Below are positions 43,801 through 55,756 of a stretch of DNA of 64,000 nt, one piece after another. Numbering within the stretch: the stretch's first letter is position 1; each line of letters opens with the position of its first letter. Source of the DNA: Strigamia acuminata (lineage: Eukaryota; Arthropoda; Chilopoda; Geophilomorpha; Linotaeniidae); contig OX442320.1 in NCBI GenBank assembly GCA_949358305.1, positions 10,246,259 to 10,310,258 on the forward strand, in the 5' to 3' direction. The notes under the pieces were generated by a model, which searched no databases, was not told the origin of the DNA, and saw only the letters and a program-made list of their open reading frames with translations. Both the position numbers and the translations under genes were made by a program.

Positions 43801-46800
43801 TTAGAAATTTCTCCAATTTATGAAATTTGAAGCAATTCATCAAAATTGGCAGACAAATATCATTTATTCAAATAATTTCTAAAGGATCCATCGCAAAGAC
43901 CCCCCCTGATTAGTCGTTACGCCTGCTCCACAATGCCGCTGACATTTAACAATATTCTAAGTAACAAGTAACACAAGGAGAGTTGAATCAGAAGAAACAC
44001 ATCACGTAATTAAGTAGTAGTTGCAGGTTAATGTCAGTGGTTAACTTGCTGAACACGCTACAAACAGCGACGCCCTGGCGACACACCTCATTACTAACAC
44101 ACTTCATCCAAAAAAAACCCATACCCCCCCAAAAAAAAAAACACAAAAAAAATACATAATAACAATAAATAAAAAAAAAACTATTTTTACTCCATAAAAA
44201 TCCATAAAAAAACTGTAATAAACACCCACAAAATTGAGTAAATTCTGGATTCCTTTATCTAGCAAGCGCACAAGACAGCAAATAATGGCCACAAAAACAT
44301 CAATTTGATCGTTAAACACAACAAGATAACCATAAACATCGTCTTAACAACGATAATAATCAACAAACAACAAACAACAAACATATTTCATTCTAAGGTT
44401 AGTTCACAACAAATTGCACATCAACACAACATTTCCGTTTCCAAGTCAACTCGAATCGAGAAACGTATCAAGCGCATTCACAAACTCATTTCGACTAATC
44501 AGCATTTTAAACGACGGCCCATTTAGTCTGTTTCCAGTCGCAATGGGCACGTAAACGACATTTAAACAACAAAACATACATAACCGCAAGTTAAACACGA
44601 CTCTGTGAATGCGCCTTTGATTTCTAACAATATTTTCGTCGCCGAGACTCGGAGCGCGACACCGCACCCGACCCAAATCATTGCTTGATGATACGACATT
44701 TTACAAACATAAATAACCGCTCAAAGTTTACGTCAAACCTACCACTTATTCTTCTTTCGTATAAAATCCTTTTCCGCCAAATTGACCAAATAAATCGCCG
44801 GCTTTGCAGTGAGCAGCAAATGTTTATTCAGAATTTCAATCTAAAAGAGAGCAACGGACGATAGAAATTAAATAAATGAATAAAAACGACAATTTTGTCG
44901 CTTTTCCAACCGATTCGTAAATGGAAGATGCGCGGGGGAGGAGGGGGGTGTGAACTGCAGGCCAGGGGGATGGAATAGGAGGAGAAGGGATGTTTAATAA
45001 CCCGCAGCCATGTCCCTCGAAGTAATGGCATCTAATGACAGGGCAGACGACAACAGTGGCGCCCTCAGCCGCAGTGGCACCAAATTAGAAGGGCACTGGA
45101 CCAAAGCATTCATTACGGCCAAACTTACTATTTGGGGACACTTACGTCACTTGCGCTCCAATCAGAGAATCGCACTTGTTTTCGCTCGTCGGTTAATTGC
45201 GTGCGGATTTTGACCAGCAATTCCTGGAATTAAATTTTCGATTCTTTTCATTAAATAAAATATTTTTGGTTTTATTAATTTTTTGTATAGAAATTTTGTT
45301 ACGTATTCGGCGTTTTTCGGCTTATTCGCGCCGCGCAGAACCGTTCTTTCCAATTTGTCGATCGCATTATTCAAAAATTCCAGGTCCTTCAGTATCAGCT
45401 CTTCGCCGATGATTTCCAGATCGCGTACGGGGTTCACCTCTCCTTCCACATGAGTGACATCTTCGTCTTCGAAGGCTCCTTGAATTCAAAATATTTTTAT
45501 TTATCAATTTTTTTTTCGTTTGATTTCTATTTCCGGAGCCCAATAAAAAATGTCACGTTTGATTCCTTCAATGTGGTATCAAAATTGGATCAATATTGCA
45601 GTCACCTGTCATTTCTGGAGCGTCTAAGCTGGAGTAGCGCCACCAGGGAGTACGACATTCAACCGAATCTCTGACATGGGCTTTCGAATCCCCAAATCTT
45701 TAACTTTTATAAAAATTTTGAATCTTGAAAATTGTACAAAAGTTAAAATATTTTCAACTTTTTTATTAAAATAATCATCCTCGTAGGCTTATCGCTGTTG
45801 AGGGGCACCCCCTCAATCCTGTATTGAGTATTAAACTTTATTATTATTATTAAATCTTTCTGAATCCCATCTGAATCCTATGATATGCAGATTCTGAGCG
45901 CCACACTTCCCGCTATGGTCCTAAGGACAATATACGTATAAGCACATCCAATAAAATCTAAGATGCACTTTTATCCCCCATATACTACTCCGTGCAAAAA
46001 TAATTGGAATATTGGTCAAAACTAACCTCACTGCCTCTTTTAAAACGATTTCTCAGGGATAACAAAATAAATGAATACCTCATGGTTTTAGGAATAGATT
46101 CTACCGTTATTTAGCTACAATTTACTTAAAAGAGAACTGAAAAATATTGATTCAACTTTGAGTAATCCAGATTTAAAACTACTACCTACTTCATCTCCGA
46201 AGCAATGGATTCTTTCAGTGATAATTATTCACATTTCTGACCACGTTTAACTTGAAAATGTGTGTATTGTAATTGCTGACAAAAATGGCGGTTTTGAATA
46301 AAAGCCGCGGCTCTTAATTGATAAAATCACGGTGTATTTTACAGTTTGTAATGATGTTCAGACAAAATACACAAATATTCCAAGCAACAAAAATAACAAG
46401 GTTCAGAGTTAATTGATTAAACTACGGTAATAAAAATCCAACAAAATAATCTTTTTTATTTTTATATTTTTTATGAACTTCGTGAGAACAAAGTAAATTA
46501 TCCAAAATAAACCTTGACAAACCAGAAACCACCGTCTGACTCCTAATTATTGTCATTCTCCAAACCTTCGCCTTACAATTAACAAACAATTCCCTAACAA
46601 CTACACCTATCCATTCTTTCTTAGTCTATTTCCCCCCTCCAATGTTCCCATTCACCACGCAGTGTCCAGTGTCCACTCTCCATCGAATGCGCACCAATAA
46701 ATTATGCAACAATGAAAATTCATATCTCGCTGCATATTGATGATAATTTCTTATCAAGCACAAACAGCATTAGGGCGAAATCAAAGGTCAAACTGACCAT

Positions 46801-49800
46801 CGTCCATTCTGCCTACAATGTAAAAATGAATACAATTCTTTGTGTATCCCCCACCACCCCCCCCAAAAAAAATACTAATAATATAAATGTAAATATGACA
46901 TTATTCATTGTACAAGTGCAACATAAACAGGAAATAAGGCCTAAGATTAAATATGTGAAATGGAGCAACTGCTGAATCATACCAACAATTTTTTTTCTCC
47001 TTCAATATCACACATTTTTTATTCCGACGTTAAGAAATGTAACAAGTAACTACGGCTTTCATGCTGTGCCACCATATTCAAGATTTTGCGACATATTCAA
47101 ATGGTTGCCGCTCGAAAACTAAGAAGGGTAGAGACTTGTGCTTTTCAGAGTTTGTTAAGGAGAAAGTCCTCCATCTTTTGGTTTTTTTAAAAACAAAATC
47201 CATGGTCAACTTGCTGAGATATTCGAGTTTAAAACTTTGAAACCTTTTCTTAAAATATTAAAAAAAACAAAATATATGGGCAGATAGAAATTTTTATTTT
47301 AACAGAATTTAATAAACCCTTTTTGATACCGAAAACAACAAAATTCTTATCGGGCGAACATTTTGTCATCCATTAAGGGACACGGGTTCCGCCAGGCGGA
47401 AGTTGAAACACACAAACATTCAAGTCAAGTTAAATAAAAGCCTTTAAAAATACAAAATTTGCATTGTGGGTCAGAATTGACCACAGGTTTGGGTGGGTAG
47501 GGTTAAATCTAACTTCGATTGCTCGGTTGGGGCACCCACCAAGACTCAATCCCGTTTGAAAAATTCAAATTAACCTCAACACCTAATAGGGCAGAAAACT
47601 GTTTCACCTCTTCGAGACGTTGAGAAAAAGCGAAAAATAAGGAATTACTCATCTCAAAAAATTCCACCACCAACGGCGCTGCCACCTATAGAGAGAGGGC
47701 GTAACCGTGACAACTGTTAACATGCCCCCCCAGTGGGGTCCACCAAACACTTTTGATGGACAGGACACCGCCCCCTGCTGCCCAGTTTGGGTGCAACTCA
47801 AAAAAAGGTGTTGATAAAATCAAATAATGTGATTTCAGTTATTTTCACTCCCTTTTCAGTCAGCCTGCAGGCAAAAAATGCCCACTGACATCTTCGTGAC
47901 ACCTATTACTAACACATCTAAATCGATGAGTGAGTATGTACTGTATGATGGCATCAACTATACAAATACACGCTTAAAAAACTGCTTTTTACACACATTT
48001 CTGCTGATTTAAACCCGGATGCTACCACATTTTATTATTTCTCCAAATACAACGACGGTCCTAGAAAATGCATTTTTTCCAGATGAAAATGCATCTTTTC
48101 CAGATGAAAATGCATCTTTTCCAGATGAAAATGCATTTTTTCCAGATGAAAATGCATCTTTTCCACAGAAAATGCATTTTTTCCAGATGAAAATGAATTT
48201 TTTTCTAAATGAAAATGCATTTTTTCCAAATGAAATGCATTATTTCCCCAAAAAACGCATTATTTCACTTCAAGATGCATTACTTTGCGTGCAAATGCAA
48301 TTATTTTGCGTGCAAATGCAATTATTTTGCTTAAAAATGCAATACTTTTAGCTCAAAATGAATTTCTTTCTCATAAAAATGCATTAATGCACTTTTTTTG
48401 CTTAAAAATATTGTGAAGATGCTACATCTGGATCTTCAAAGGTCCACTCTGTGATACGTGCTCCGAAGACCAAAAAGCCTTAATCAGTACGGACCGAACA
48501 GTGCTCGTCCAGTCAGCTGAGTGGTTCGGACAAGTTTGCTGGACCCAACCTACACCCAGCAACGTTAAATTCCCTCCCCCATTCAAACAACCATCTGGGA
48601 CCCATCCTACGTCCAATCTACACAGAGTATACTGTACATATTGTTTCAAACAGTCCAGATTTCCCGGTACTAAATCTGTACCCAGTCCAGCTCTGCGCGT
48701 AACCCACGACACGCATTCGCGGACATTCAATTCTGCTTTAACTACACAAATCAATTTTGCGGTTAATCAATTTAGCTCTTGGTATGATAGTCCGCTCTAC
48801 TGTAGTAACCAATGCCTCAAAAGCCCAAATCTCGGGGCCCCACCTCGCAAATTATCTCCTAATACGGTTTTGATTTCACTAAGCAACAATTTGTTGTCGC
48901 GGACCCCTAAAAGACATGGGGAGGTCCACAGGCCGACTCCTGATCTGCCTTTTTGGTAATCCGACCCATCCAGAATTCCCGATACTAAATTTGTACCCAG
49001 TCGAGCCCTGCACTGGCACCAAAAGGAGGCCCCAAATTGTGCAAAACTGTTATTTTATTTTATTCTTAATTTTGGCATTGATCGACTGTAATGGGGCCCA
49101 CAATGCGCCTTTGGAATGGCGACTATTGGAAAGAGAAAATGTAAGAAAAACTCAACTGCATAAATGAAAGATGGCGTCGCAGGCGCTGATGTTTGATAAG
49201 AAAGCATTTCCAAGCCCGTGTCCTTCGCTGGCACCTTTGACCAAGCCGGCTATATCAACCACATTGAGATATGCTGGCTGCTTACTGGAAAGAAAAAAAA
49301 TATAAAAATATAAAAATATAAATTACTACTTCAGATGTTGTTGATATTTGATTGCTAAATTTCTGTGTTTTTCGTATCAAATATTCATCCGAGATGCTTT
49401 ATCAAGTTTTCTAGATTAAATTTTAATAGTACTACTAAGCACAAAGTAATTTGCTATCACATCATTTATTTATCAACTCTTCTCTCTATGCAATTGTAAA
49501 ATAGATATTTCTATTTAAAAAAAAAAAGAATCTAATTGCCTATTTTGAATCATTTATACAGAAATTCGTGAATCCAAGTATTGTTTTTGTATATCAAGAC
49601 AAAAATGTCATTGCATTAATTTATTAATTCGTTTATTTATTTGAAAAGCAAAATAAATATAAAAAAAAATATTTTTTTGCAGTTTTTTACCTGAGTGGTT
49701 TGAAATATTCACAGAGAAATTCAAACCTCGCGTCCGGAACCGGTACCCTACGTATATACAATAATAACAAAATTAGTTAGAGGAACGGTGGGATAGCAAG

Positions 49801-50602
49801 AAGTTAATGGGTCCGTGTGCAAGTTGGTTGATGGGCCCTTTAGCAGCGCTGCACCCACCAAGGTGACCAGATTTTGGAAATAAAAAGCCGGGACACCCAA
49901 TAGCAATACAAAATTGCCAAAAAAAATTCGCTATATGAACCGGAAACAATTTCTCTGCGCATTTCATTCGAATGCCGGAACCAGAACTGCCAAATAGGTT
50001 GAAATGCAAACCATTAAACTCTTTGGCGTGAACATTTTAACTCCATCTTGTTCTTAATAATCAAGAAGTCGTCGACTTTTCACAGATTAGCTCGTAAGCG
50101 TGTAGCCTTTCTGCACCCTGTGCTGATATTTCTGCTTGCATTCAAGAATAAATTAACAGCGCAAAGTGCTGAAAAGATATAACATCGACACATATTAAAC
50201 CAATTATACAACAGTGGAAATAAATGTTGCTAATTTAGAAATTAGACAATTCCTAAATTAGCAACATTTATTTCCCTTAGTATAATCTAGATTTTGCTTC
50301 ATTTTACTAGCAAAATCCCAATTAAACTACTCTTCTTCCGAGCAATTGATCGATTTTTAAAAACAGCGACATTTTTGCATTACCGACAAAGTTTTCCGGG
50401 ACATCTGGTCACTCTAGCTGCACCACCGCTTTCTTTGAGGGCCCAAAAAAAATTTTTTTAATAAAAAAAATCCAAATAAGGCCCCCAAAGTAATAATATA
50501 AAAAAAATACTTATTTTCATTGGGATCAATGGTGCAAAAAGGAAAGTTCTCTGCAGCTGCTTGACTTTTGGTGAGAACATTGAAGAAAGTAGACTTCCTA
50601 TA

Positions 50603-50634
<32 letters not shown>

Positions 50635-50918
50635 CCATTAAACACTCATCCAACTTTGATAATTAAATGAGCCAACTTAATTGGAGTTTGTATTAATAAC
50701 CAAACTATAAAAATTCCAAAAAAAAAAATTAAAAAAAAATTATTCTCTAGATGATGCCCCCACCCTCAATTATGGACATTTTTTCTTTCGCTCCTTATAT
50801 ATAATTTACTCTATACTTACCCTACATTGGGTAGTCCAACTATTCCAACTTTCAAATTGGTACCAATTCGACCAATCACAGGCTTTGCTTCGGGCTGGGC
50901 TTCTTTCTTGGGTGGCAT
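25115..50918 (-). CDS. Ola1: Obg-like ATPase 1 (OLA1/YchF family), whole gene, 11 coding exons
   Basis: Exons 50821-50918, 50511-50597, 49691-49747, 49157-49284, 45303-45478, 45146-45223, 44743-44840, 43243-43383, 37799-37895, 30334-30456 and 25115-25228 join in phase to 1197 nt, 398 aa plus stop; animal OLA1 is about 396 aa. Motifs are the P-loop GLPNVGKST, switch motif [27 protein letters not shown], the altered G4 motif NLAEKD (the NxxE that makes this family prefer ATP), and a C-terminal TGS domain with [30 protein letters not shown] and [22 protein letters not shown]. The protein is a cytosolic P-loop ATPase linked to translation control and stress. The start (ATG-CCA-CCC-AAG-AAG) matches the family MPPKK. 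An acceptor 3 nt upstream shows that the leader is spliced. Its introns account for most of the gene's 26 kb. Confidence 0.96.
25234..30222. repeat. Uninterrupted 5-kb ATAAA (TTTTA) pentanucleotide array, about 998 units
   Basis: From 25234 to 30222 the sequence is a single pure 5-bp unit, with the phase unbroken across every line. It is about 98% of the last OLA1 intron and reads TTTTA in the sense strand. Its distal end forms the pyrimidine tract of the exon 11 acceptor. The two 1700-residue open frames across it are artefacts of the repeat. Confidence 0.99.
32787..32830 (+). mobile_element. PiggyBac-like terminus at TTAA
   Basis: TTAA (32787-32790) is followed by CCCTCCCCACCCCAAAGGGT then CAATTTTGACCCC, resembling piggyBac-like ends. 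A similar end in opposite orientation abuts TTAA at 47503-47506. The partner end of each copy was not found nearby. Confidence 0.45.
32960..33175. repeat. 21-bp tandem repeat, about 7 clean copies
   Basis: The unit TTGGTCCAAAATGTCATTTTC is repeated head to tail from about 33011 to 33160, with degenerate copies before it. Confidence 0.9.
34330..34545. repeat. About 32-bp A-rich tandem repeat
   Basis: Several degenerate copies of GAAAAATCCTAAAAATTCAT plus CAAAAAAGTC. Confidence 0.75.
36360..36580. repeat. About 20-bp tandem repeat with TTTTGGACC/TTCGGACC core
   Basis: Copies of TTTTTGGACCCAAAAAATAT grade into TTCGGACCTAAATTTGCATT. Confidence 0.8.
37980..38350. repeat. 17-20-bp tandem repeat with TTTTAGGCCA core
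   Basis: About 18 degenerate copies of AATTTTAGGCCAAAAAAT lie in OLA1 intron 8. A related TTTGGCCTAAAATTGAA array occurs at 59640-59850. Confidence 0.8.
39586..39990. repeat. Two and a fraction tandem copies of a 170-200-bp dispersed repeat
   Basis: Each copy begins AAAATATTAATTGTATGAAT then AACAAATAAATG (39587, 39755, 39953) and continues with GCTTAAACAGC, TCCGTAT and a GCAAGTCA dyad. A solo copy of the leading block is at 54903-54942. Confidence 0.75.
40951..41030. repeat. Dispersed repeat copy with GAGCCGCGGCTC palindrome (copy 1)
   Basis: The sequence CGTATTTCATCGATTAAGAG, GCCGCGGCTC and CTGCCATTTTTGTCAGCAAT matches, in reverse orientation, 46265-46345. It looks like the end of an inverted-repeat element. 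Confidence 0.6.
41950..42294. mobile_element. 345-bp Tc1/mariner-like MITE with about 32-bp inverted ends
   Basis: The left end CAGTCGTGGACAAAAAACTT continues to CAGTTTA (41950-41981) and matches the reverse of 42263-42294. TA precedes the left end; the right flank is TT, a likely mutation of the TA duplication. There is no transposase frame. Confidence 0.8.
42775..42803. repeat. Interstitial telomere-type repeat (CCTAA/TTAGG), about 6 units
   Basis: A short pure run of TAACC units lies in OLA1 intron 8, identical to the canonical insect telomere repeat. Confidence 0.9.
43243..50918 (-). CDS. Ola1: OLA1 exons 1-8: G domain and coiled-coil insert
   Basis: Exon 1 ends inside the P-loop (NVG) and exon 2 completes it (KST). 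Exon 4 carries the DxxG switch ([10 protein letters not shown]) and joins exon 5 to give [18 protein letters not shown]. Exon 5 (45303-45478) is the helical insert ([19 protein letters not shown]). Exon 7 has [17 protein letters not shown]. Exon 8 has [20 protein letters not shown]. The exon 4 donor, GTTGAG, is non-consensus but required by phase. Confidence 0.93.
43640..43820. repeat. Short TTCTCAAAATT repeat
   Basis: A dozen degenerate 10-15-bp copies lie in OLA1 intron 7. Confidence 0.65.
45779..45856 (+). repeat. Retroposon-like 3' end with ATT-microsatellite tail
   Basis: CTCGTAGGCTTATCGCTGTT followed by GAGGGGCACCCCCTCAAT ends in a (TTA)n tail. The same block occurs inverted at 63090-63170 with an (ATT)n tail, as expected for SINE or LINE 3' ends. 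Confidence 0.6.
46265..46345. repeat. Dispersed repeat copy with AGCCGCGGCTC (copy 2, inverted)
   Basis: This is the reverse-complement match of 40951-41030, over about 70 bp with a few changes. Confidence 0.6.
47462..47506 (-). mobile_element. PiggyBac-like terminus at TTAA (opposite orientation)
   Basis: GTGGGTCAGAATTGACCACA then GGTTTGGGTGGGTAGGG abuts TTAA at 47503-47506; reversed, it resembles the end at 32787. Confidence 0.45.
48055..48400. repeat. About 22-bp tandem repeat with AAAATGCAT core
   Basis: The unit TTTCCAGATGAAAATGCATC recurs about seven times and then decays into other GCAAATGCAATTATTT-type copies. Confidence 0.9.
48497..48660. repeat. Dispersed repeat family member (related to 59470-59600)
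   Basis: The shared order is AACCTACACCCAGCAACGTT-AAATTCCCT, then a GGACCCATCCTACGTC-like block, then CTACACAGAGTATACTGTAC. A third partial match (GGTACTAAATCTGTACCCAG block) recurs at 48965-49015. Confidence 0.6.
49856..50416. mobile_element. hAT-like element, 561 bp, with 8-bp target duplication GCTGCACC
   Basis: The inner ends share GGTGACCAGAT and its reverse (ATCTGGTCACT). The same 8 bp, GCTGCACC, flank it at 49848-49855 and 50417-50424. A palindromic MITE (50204-50285) is inserted inside it. No transposase frame is present. Confidence 0.75.
50204..50285. mobile_element. 82-bp fully palindromic MITE (copy 1), nested in the hAT element
   Basis: TTATAC...AAATAAATGTTGCTAATTTAG is mirrored around the centre by its own reverse complement. 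The inner 56 bp are exactly the reverse complement of the copy at 59870-59951. TA-rich flanks suggest Tc1/mariner origin. Confidence 0.8.
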
Positions 50919-50920
50919 TT

Positions 50921-53900
50921 CTAAGAAAATAAATATAAAAAAAAATGATAATAATAAAAATATAAAAAAAAACAAAAAAAAAAAAACCTTATTATTTCAA
51001 GTAATTTAACCTTGCATAAATAATCCTCAACGCCAATTTGAATCCCCTCCCTAAACAAATCCAAATGTGCCAAAAACAAAACAAATTTTTTCCCATTTGG
51101 TTTCAAAGGGTTCAAACAAAATCTTTCTTTTCTCACGGTGTACTCTATAGTTTGTAAAACAACGATTATAACACAATATTAAGCCTCGAGGCAGCTCGTA
51201 ACGACCCCAACCTTACACTATATGAAGTTAAACTGTATCATTTTCAAAATATTTCATATTTTTCTCCCCTATGTTAAACACTGGTTGAGCAAAAACCAAA
51301 ACATTATATCAAGGCCGCGCTAGACGGAGCTAGACGGAGCCTTAATAACAACTCACTCTCGGGGTCTTATGCAATAAAAATGGCTGGGGGATCTGCAAAT
51401 TGCTTTTATTGACCCAAAAACTTGACGAATTGTGTATGCTGAACTGCGGGGCAACAAAACATCGACTGCGAATTAATCAATTTTCATTAATTTTTGATTT
51501 ATTCCAATGTTAATTTCCTTCAATTTTCGTATAAGAATGAGAATGGCGGATAATGTTGTCTACCCCAATTGTGCTCGCTTTGTCGCGTGATAGAAAATTT
51601 GAAAGCAAAATATCCATTATAAAATTCTCTTTCCGAATATATATATATACAAAAAAAAAATGATTTCTATTTATCATTAAATATACATACAAATACAAAA
51701 TTACTTTTTTTTTTAAATTGAATTTCCACAAAATATAAAATGGAATTGCCACATAAGCGAATTAAAATACAAAATTCCAATCGCGAGTGGGAAGTCCGGA
51801 TAAAAAATCAATTTCCACCCATTGAAAACACTCAAAAAGAAAAAAAAATCAAATCAGCCAAATGGTTTTGTTTAAATATATATACGTATATAAAAAAAAA
51901 AATAAGAAAATCCTCCCCAATTTATCCTTTTAGTACATCTATAAAACACCACTCGTTCCATCCCTGCTATCAACTTTGCTTTACAAATTAAAAAATTGCC
52001 AAAAGACTATTATAATTGCAATCTTGAAACGAGCAAAAACAGCCATTAAAACCGCTATTAAATTTAATCACATTGTAGCATCAAGTTTTATACCTTTTTC
52101 TATACACAGTTCGAGTAAAACACGACATAAAAAGCCACCGATTCCACCCACCAATAAACCGGACACCAAGTCCTTCGATATACGTGATCTCGCTTTACCG
52201 TTCTATGGGTTTGATTGAAATTGACTCAAAACATTCACCGCATAAACCATTAAATTTCATTTTCTTAATTTTAATAAAAATTATTCATTTTTAAATGCAT
52301 TCGTGTTTAGACTTTACGCGATTTCTCGTTTGTAATGCGATTTAAATAGCATGAAGGGTTAAGTTAGGCTTAGGTTTATAGTGTACCTGAATGTTGGCGG
52401 ATTCATGTTGATTTTTAAGTTGGGCTTTTTCACGTGAGGTTCATTCCAGGTGCAAAATGTAACAAATGCTGCGTGTGATATTTATATATCTATCTATATA
52501 TATATAGGCAGGCAAAAGGAGGCAGGCAGAGTGTGAGGAAAACACTGTCATTGCAAATAGTGAAATAACCGACATCAAGAGCACTGTACACTTGAGTTCA
52601 CACACTAATCAAAAGGTCTAGTGTGCTCCGAGTTGTACAAAATGACAAAGATTCATAGCTCGGCCTCTAAATGTGATGTTAAATGAAATTTCAACATGGA
52701 ACCTCGTTTATCCGCTTGTTAACTCTGGATAAATCTTTGCCACTTCAAGTTTGGATTCGGAGTTTTGGGTTTTTTCTTTTTAAATTTAATTTTAAAATTT
52801 CGGTTTCATTAATTTTTCTAACCGTAATTTTGTAGTTTTTAATTGACTTGCACGTACGTTTTTAATTTTTTAATTTTTACTTCACTCGTAAAATTTTATT
52901 TTTTGATTTTATTTTAATTAATTGATTGATTTTTTGGGTATTTTTTTTTTTTGTAATTTTTCTAACTTTTGTAATTTTTTTTTTTTAAATTTTGGAGTGT
53001 GAATTGTATTTTTTGATGAAGTTTTTAAGTTTTTATCATCTTGTTTTGCAAGACAAGTATCTAAGTTCAATTGCAGAGGGCGTGTCGAAATGACGTGCCT
53101 GAAACTTAGACCAATGATAAACCATTTGAAAAACTTCTGCCAATGAGAGATGGATGAATAACTGTAATTTAGAAGGCCCACGGGAGCTCAGGTAACCAGT
53201 AATAAGCCAGGTGTTGTCAGAAGTCAATCCCAAAATGCGTGGTCAGAATAAATTTACAAAAATTGAAAAATGAAAAAATCAATGAAAAAAATTTAAAAAA
53301 AAAATTTTTCTTTCCCATCCCATCCCACGTATTACAATTTTACATTAAAACTCCACAGAGAAAGTGGGAAGAGATTTGAAAATAAAAGTATATTGATTGA
53401 ATTTATTTTGAACTAAGAAGCAGAAATATCAATAGTTGAATTACTATTATTACTGTAGTTATTACCTTTATTCCTTCTGAACAGAATCTTATGAATTTCT
53501 AACATATTTATTCATTTTTTGGGTGTAATTCCATATTTTATACCCATTTTTATTATTTATTAGAAAATTTATATTGAAAAATACAAATTACTGCAAAAAA
53601 AAATTTATATCAAAAATTTATATTTTCATTTTCACTTTTCAAAATATTATCACTTCAATTTTACACATAATAACACAAAGTTCAATAAGTATATCACGTA
53701 AAAACCAAACAAATTTATATTTAAAAAGATTTTAATGCTATTGTTGCATTGGCAAAAAATGTGAGTAAAAAAAAAGAGAGGATGATTAACTAAGTTATGG
53801 TATGTTAAAAATGCTCGTTTGAATTGTTCTTGTGGCTCCAGCAAGACCAGACTGGAGTAATTTGTATTCGCGATCTATATCGCGTTGATTGCCATAGCAT

Positions 53901-55726
53901 GGGTGTGGTCGCAGGTAGGAAAATAAAACGACCAATAGCGGCCAAGCTTACATAATTACAATTCGTGTTTGTGAGCATTATGACCAAATTACACAAAACG
54001 CAGCGGAGCACAATGGGCGGTGGAGGAGGTAGCTTAATGCGCCATTTTGAACTTTATTCCCATTGAATTAATTTCTAAATTTAATCAGATCCCTGAACTT
54101 TATTCTTGCTTACTTTCTTGTCCCACTTTAGGCAAAAGGTACGTCAATTACGAGTCATTCTTAAACTTAAGCCTAATTACAGCAAAACGCAATAAAGTCC
54201 CCACAAACGCAAAAAATTTAAATATTTCATCGGTGTTTCACTGATAGAATGCTCGCCCCGTGTATTTTTCAAACTCCGTATTTAACTCCGCACGTACGAA
54301 CTATAAACGACGGCGATGATCACTTATAAATTTTTTTTAAAAAAAAAAACCCTCCAATTTTAAACCATAGAAACCTTTTCATATTAAAACTTGTAACCGT
54401 AAATCAATCCCAACTTAAAATATATATTAAAAAGCAACTTCAATGTTTTTTAGCAACTCAGTCGTTGAAAAAACACAAATATTTTGATTACATACTACGA
54501 CTAGCCATATACTCAACTTTATTACAGAGAACACTGGTGCCAAACTTAAAAAAAAACACATTCAAAAAAAAGCTCCCAGTTTTCCTCTCCACCTTCTTCA
54601 TATCCCCAATACCTTCCCCTTGTTTACCCCACATGAAATAATTTGTGGTTTGATCACAATATGGTGGATAGCTCGCCCGTATGCAGCTCAATTACGTCGC
54701 AGCCATTTTATAAGCGTTATTATTACTTTGTTGTGTTGCATTAAATGTTTGGATCTTTATATCAAAGTGATTGAAACATTGCTTTATAGGGTAAGTTATC
54801 CTCTAGTTTTAATTTGTTTAAGCCTAAATGTGAATAGTATCGTGTAGATACTTCGCAATTGGAGATTTAACATCAAAAACTTACGTTTTGCTTCGGTATG
54901 ATGTAAAATATTAATTGTATGAATAACAAATAAATAATGTTACCTGTTTGGGGATGATTTACACACAAATTACATTTGGTTAAGTATTTCAATATCTTAT
55001 TTCCATTTGGTGTTTCGATGTTAAAGCAATGGGACTAAAAATACTTAGATATCGATGAATTGAGTTGTTCCGAGAGCCGATAAAACATGCAGAGTTTTAC
55101 CATATGTTACCCCGAATTGACAATTTCATTGGTATTTATCTGCTTGAATTGGTGTTATCGAGTTTTATATCAATTTCTATTTGTAAAATTCAATTTACAG
55201 CAAAGAATTGCAGCTTATGAAAAGCCATTTTTTGTGCTTCATTCAATTGAAATCAACTTCAATTGTCTGGCATTCATTTTTACAATCCACATACCAATTT
55301 AAAACGTACACTTTTTTTTCTAATTCAGTTGTCTGTCTGTCAGAAAACAAATAAATATCAATCACAGATGGAGAAATGTGTAAAAAATGTACAAAATTAA
55401 CTTAGTCTTAAATCATAGTGACATTTGAAACATTCCCGTTACACGTCTCTTAATTTTGTGATGTTAAAAAGTACAAAAAGAAAAACACGAACAACTAAAA
55501 CACATAAAACATAACTTTTTGAATAACAATTTTAGTTTAAGTGTAGTTTAAGTTTTAACATGGGTTTAAACAGGAAATGATGTCATTTTTGGGTAAAAAT
55601 TGAAGTAAAACACAAAATATTTTAGTTTTTGAATGCAGCTACTGATTTCTTCGTGTGTCTATCTTATATAGTTTGTATTGAATGTTGAGATAGTAACAAA
55701 AAATAATTTTTATATTTTTTACTTAC
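50921..55726. other. Probable OLA1 5' intron, proximal part: no supported gene
   Basis: AT-rich DNA with simple repeats and one solo dispersed repeat (54903-54942). Open frames at 51740-52218 and 54620-54847 are short, compositionally biased and lack motifs. I see nothing else. Confidence 0.45.
55522..55647. repeat. 125-bp dispersed repeat (copy 1)
   Basis: The block beginning ATAACAATTTTAGTTTAAGT and ending TTTTTGAATGCAGCTACTGA recurs in the same orientation at 63265-63390 at about 95% identity. Confidence 0.85.
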
Positions 55727-55756
55727 GGTTTTTGTAGTGTTGCTTTCTGAGTTAAT
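55727..55756 (-). other. Candidate 30-nt non-coding cassette exon of OLA1 leader
   Basis: A strong acceptor (T-rich tract then TTATCCAG) and a perfect GTAAGT donor bracket 30 nt on the minus strand, upstream of the OLA1 start exon. It could be a leader exon; there is no expression support. Confidence 0.35.

Larger units (their letters stand above)
45479..49156. other. OLA1 intron 4: repeats and remnants
   Basis: It holds the ATT-tailed repeat (45779-45856), the inverted repeat copy (46265-46345), a piggyBac-like end (47462-47506), a tandem array (48055-48400) and dispersed repeats (48497-48660, 48960-49020). No gene is supported. Confidence 0.5.
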
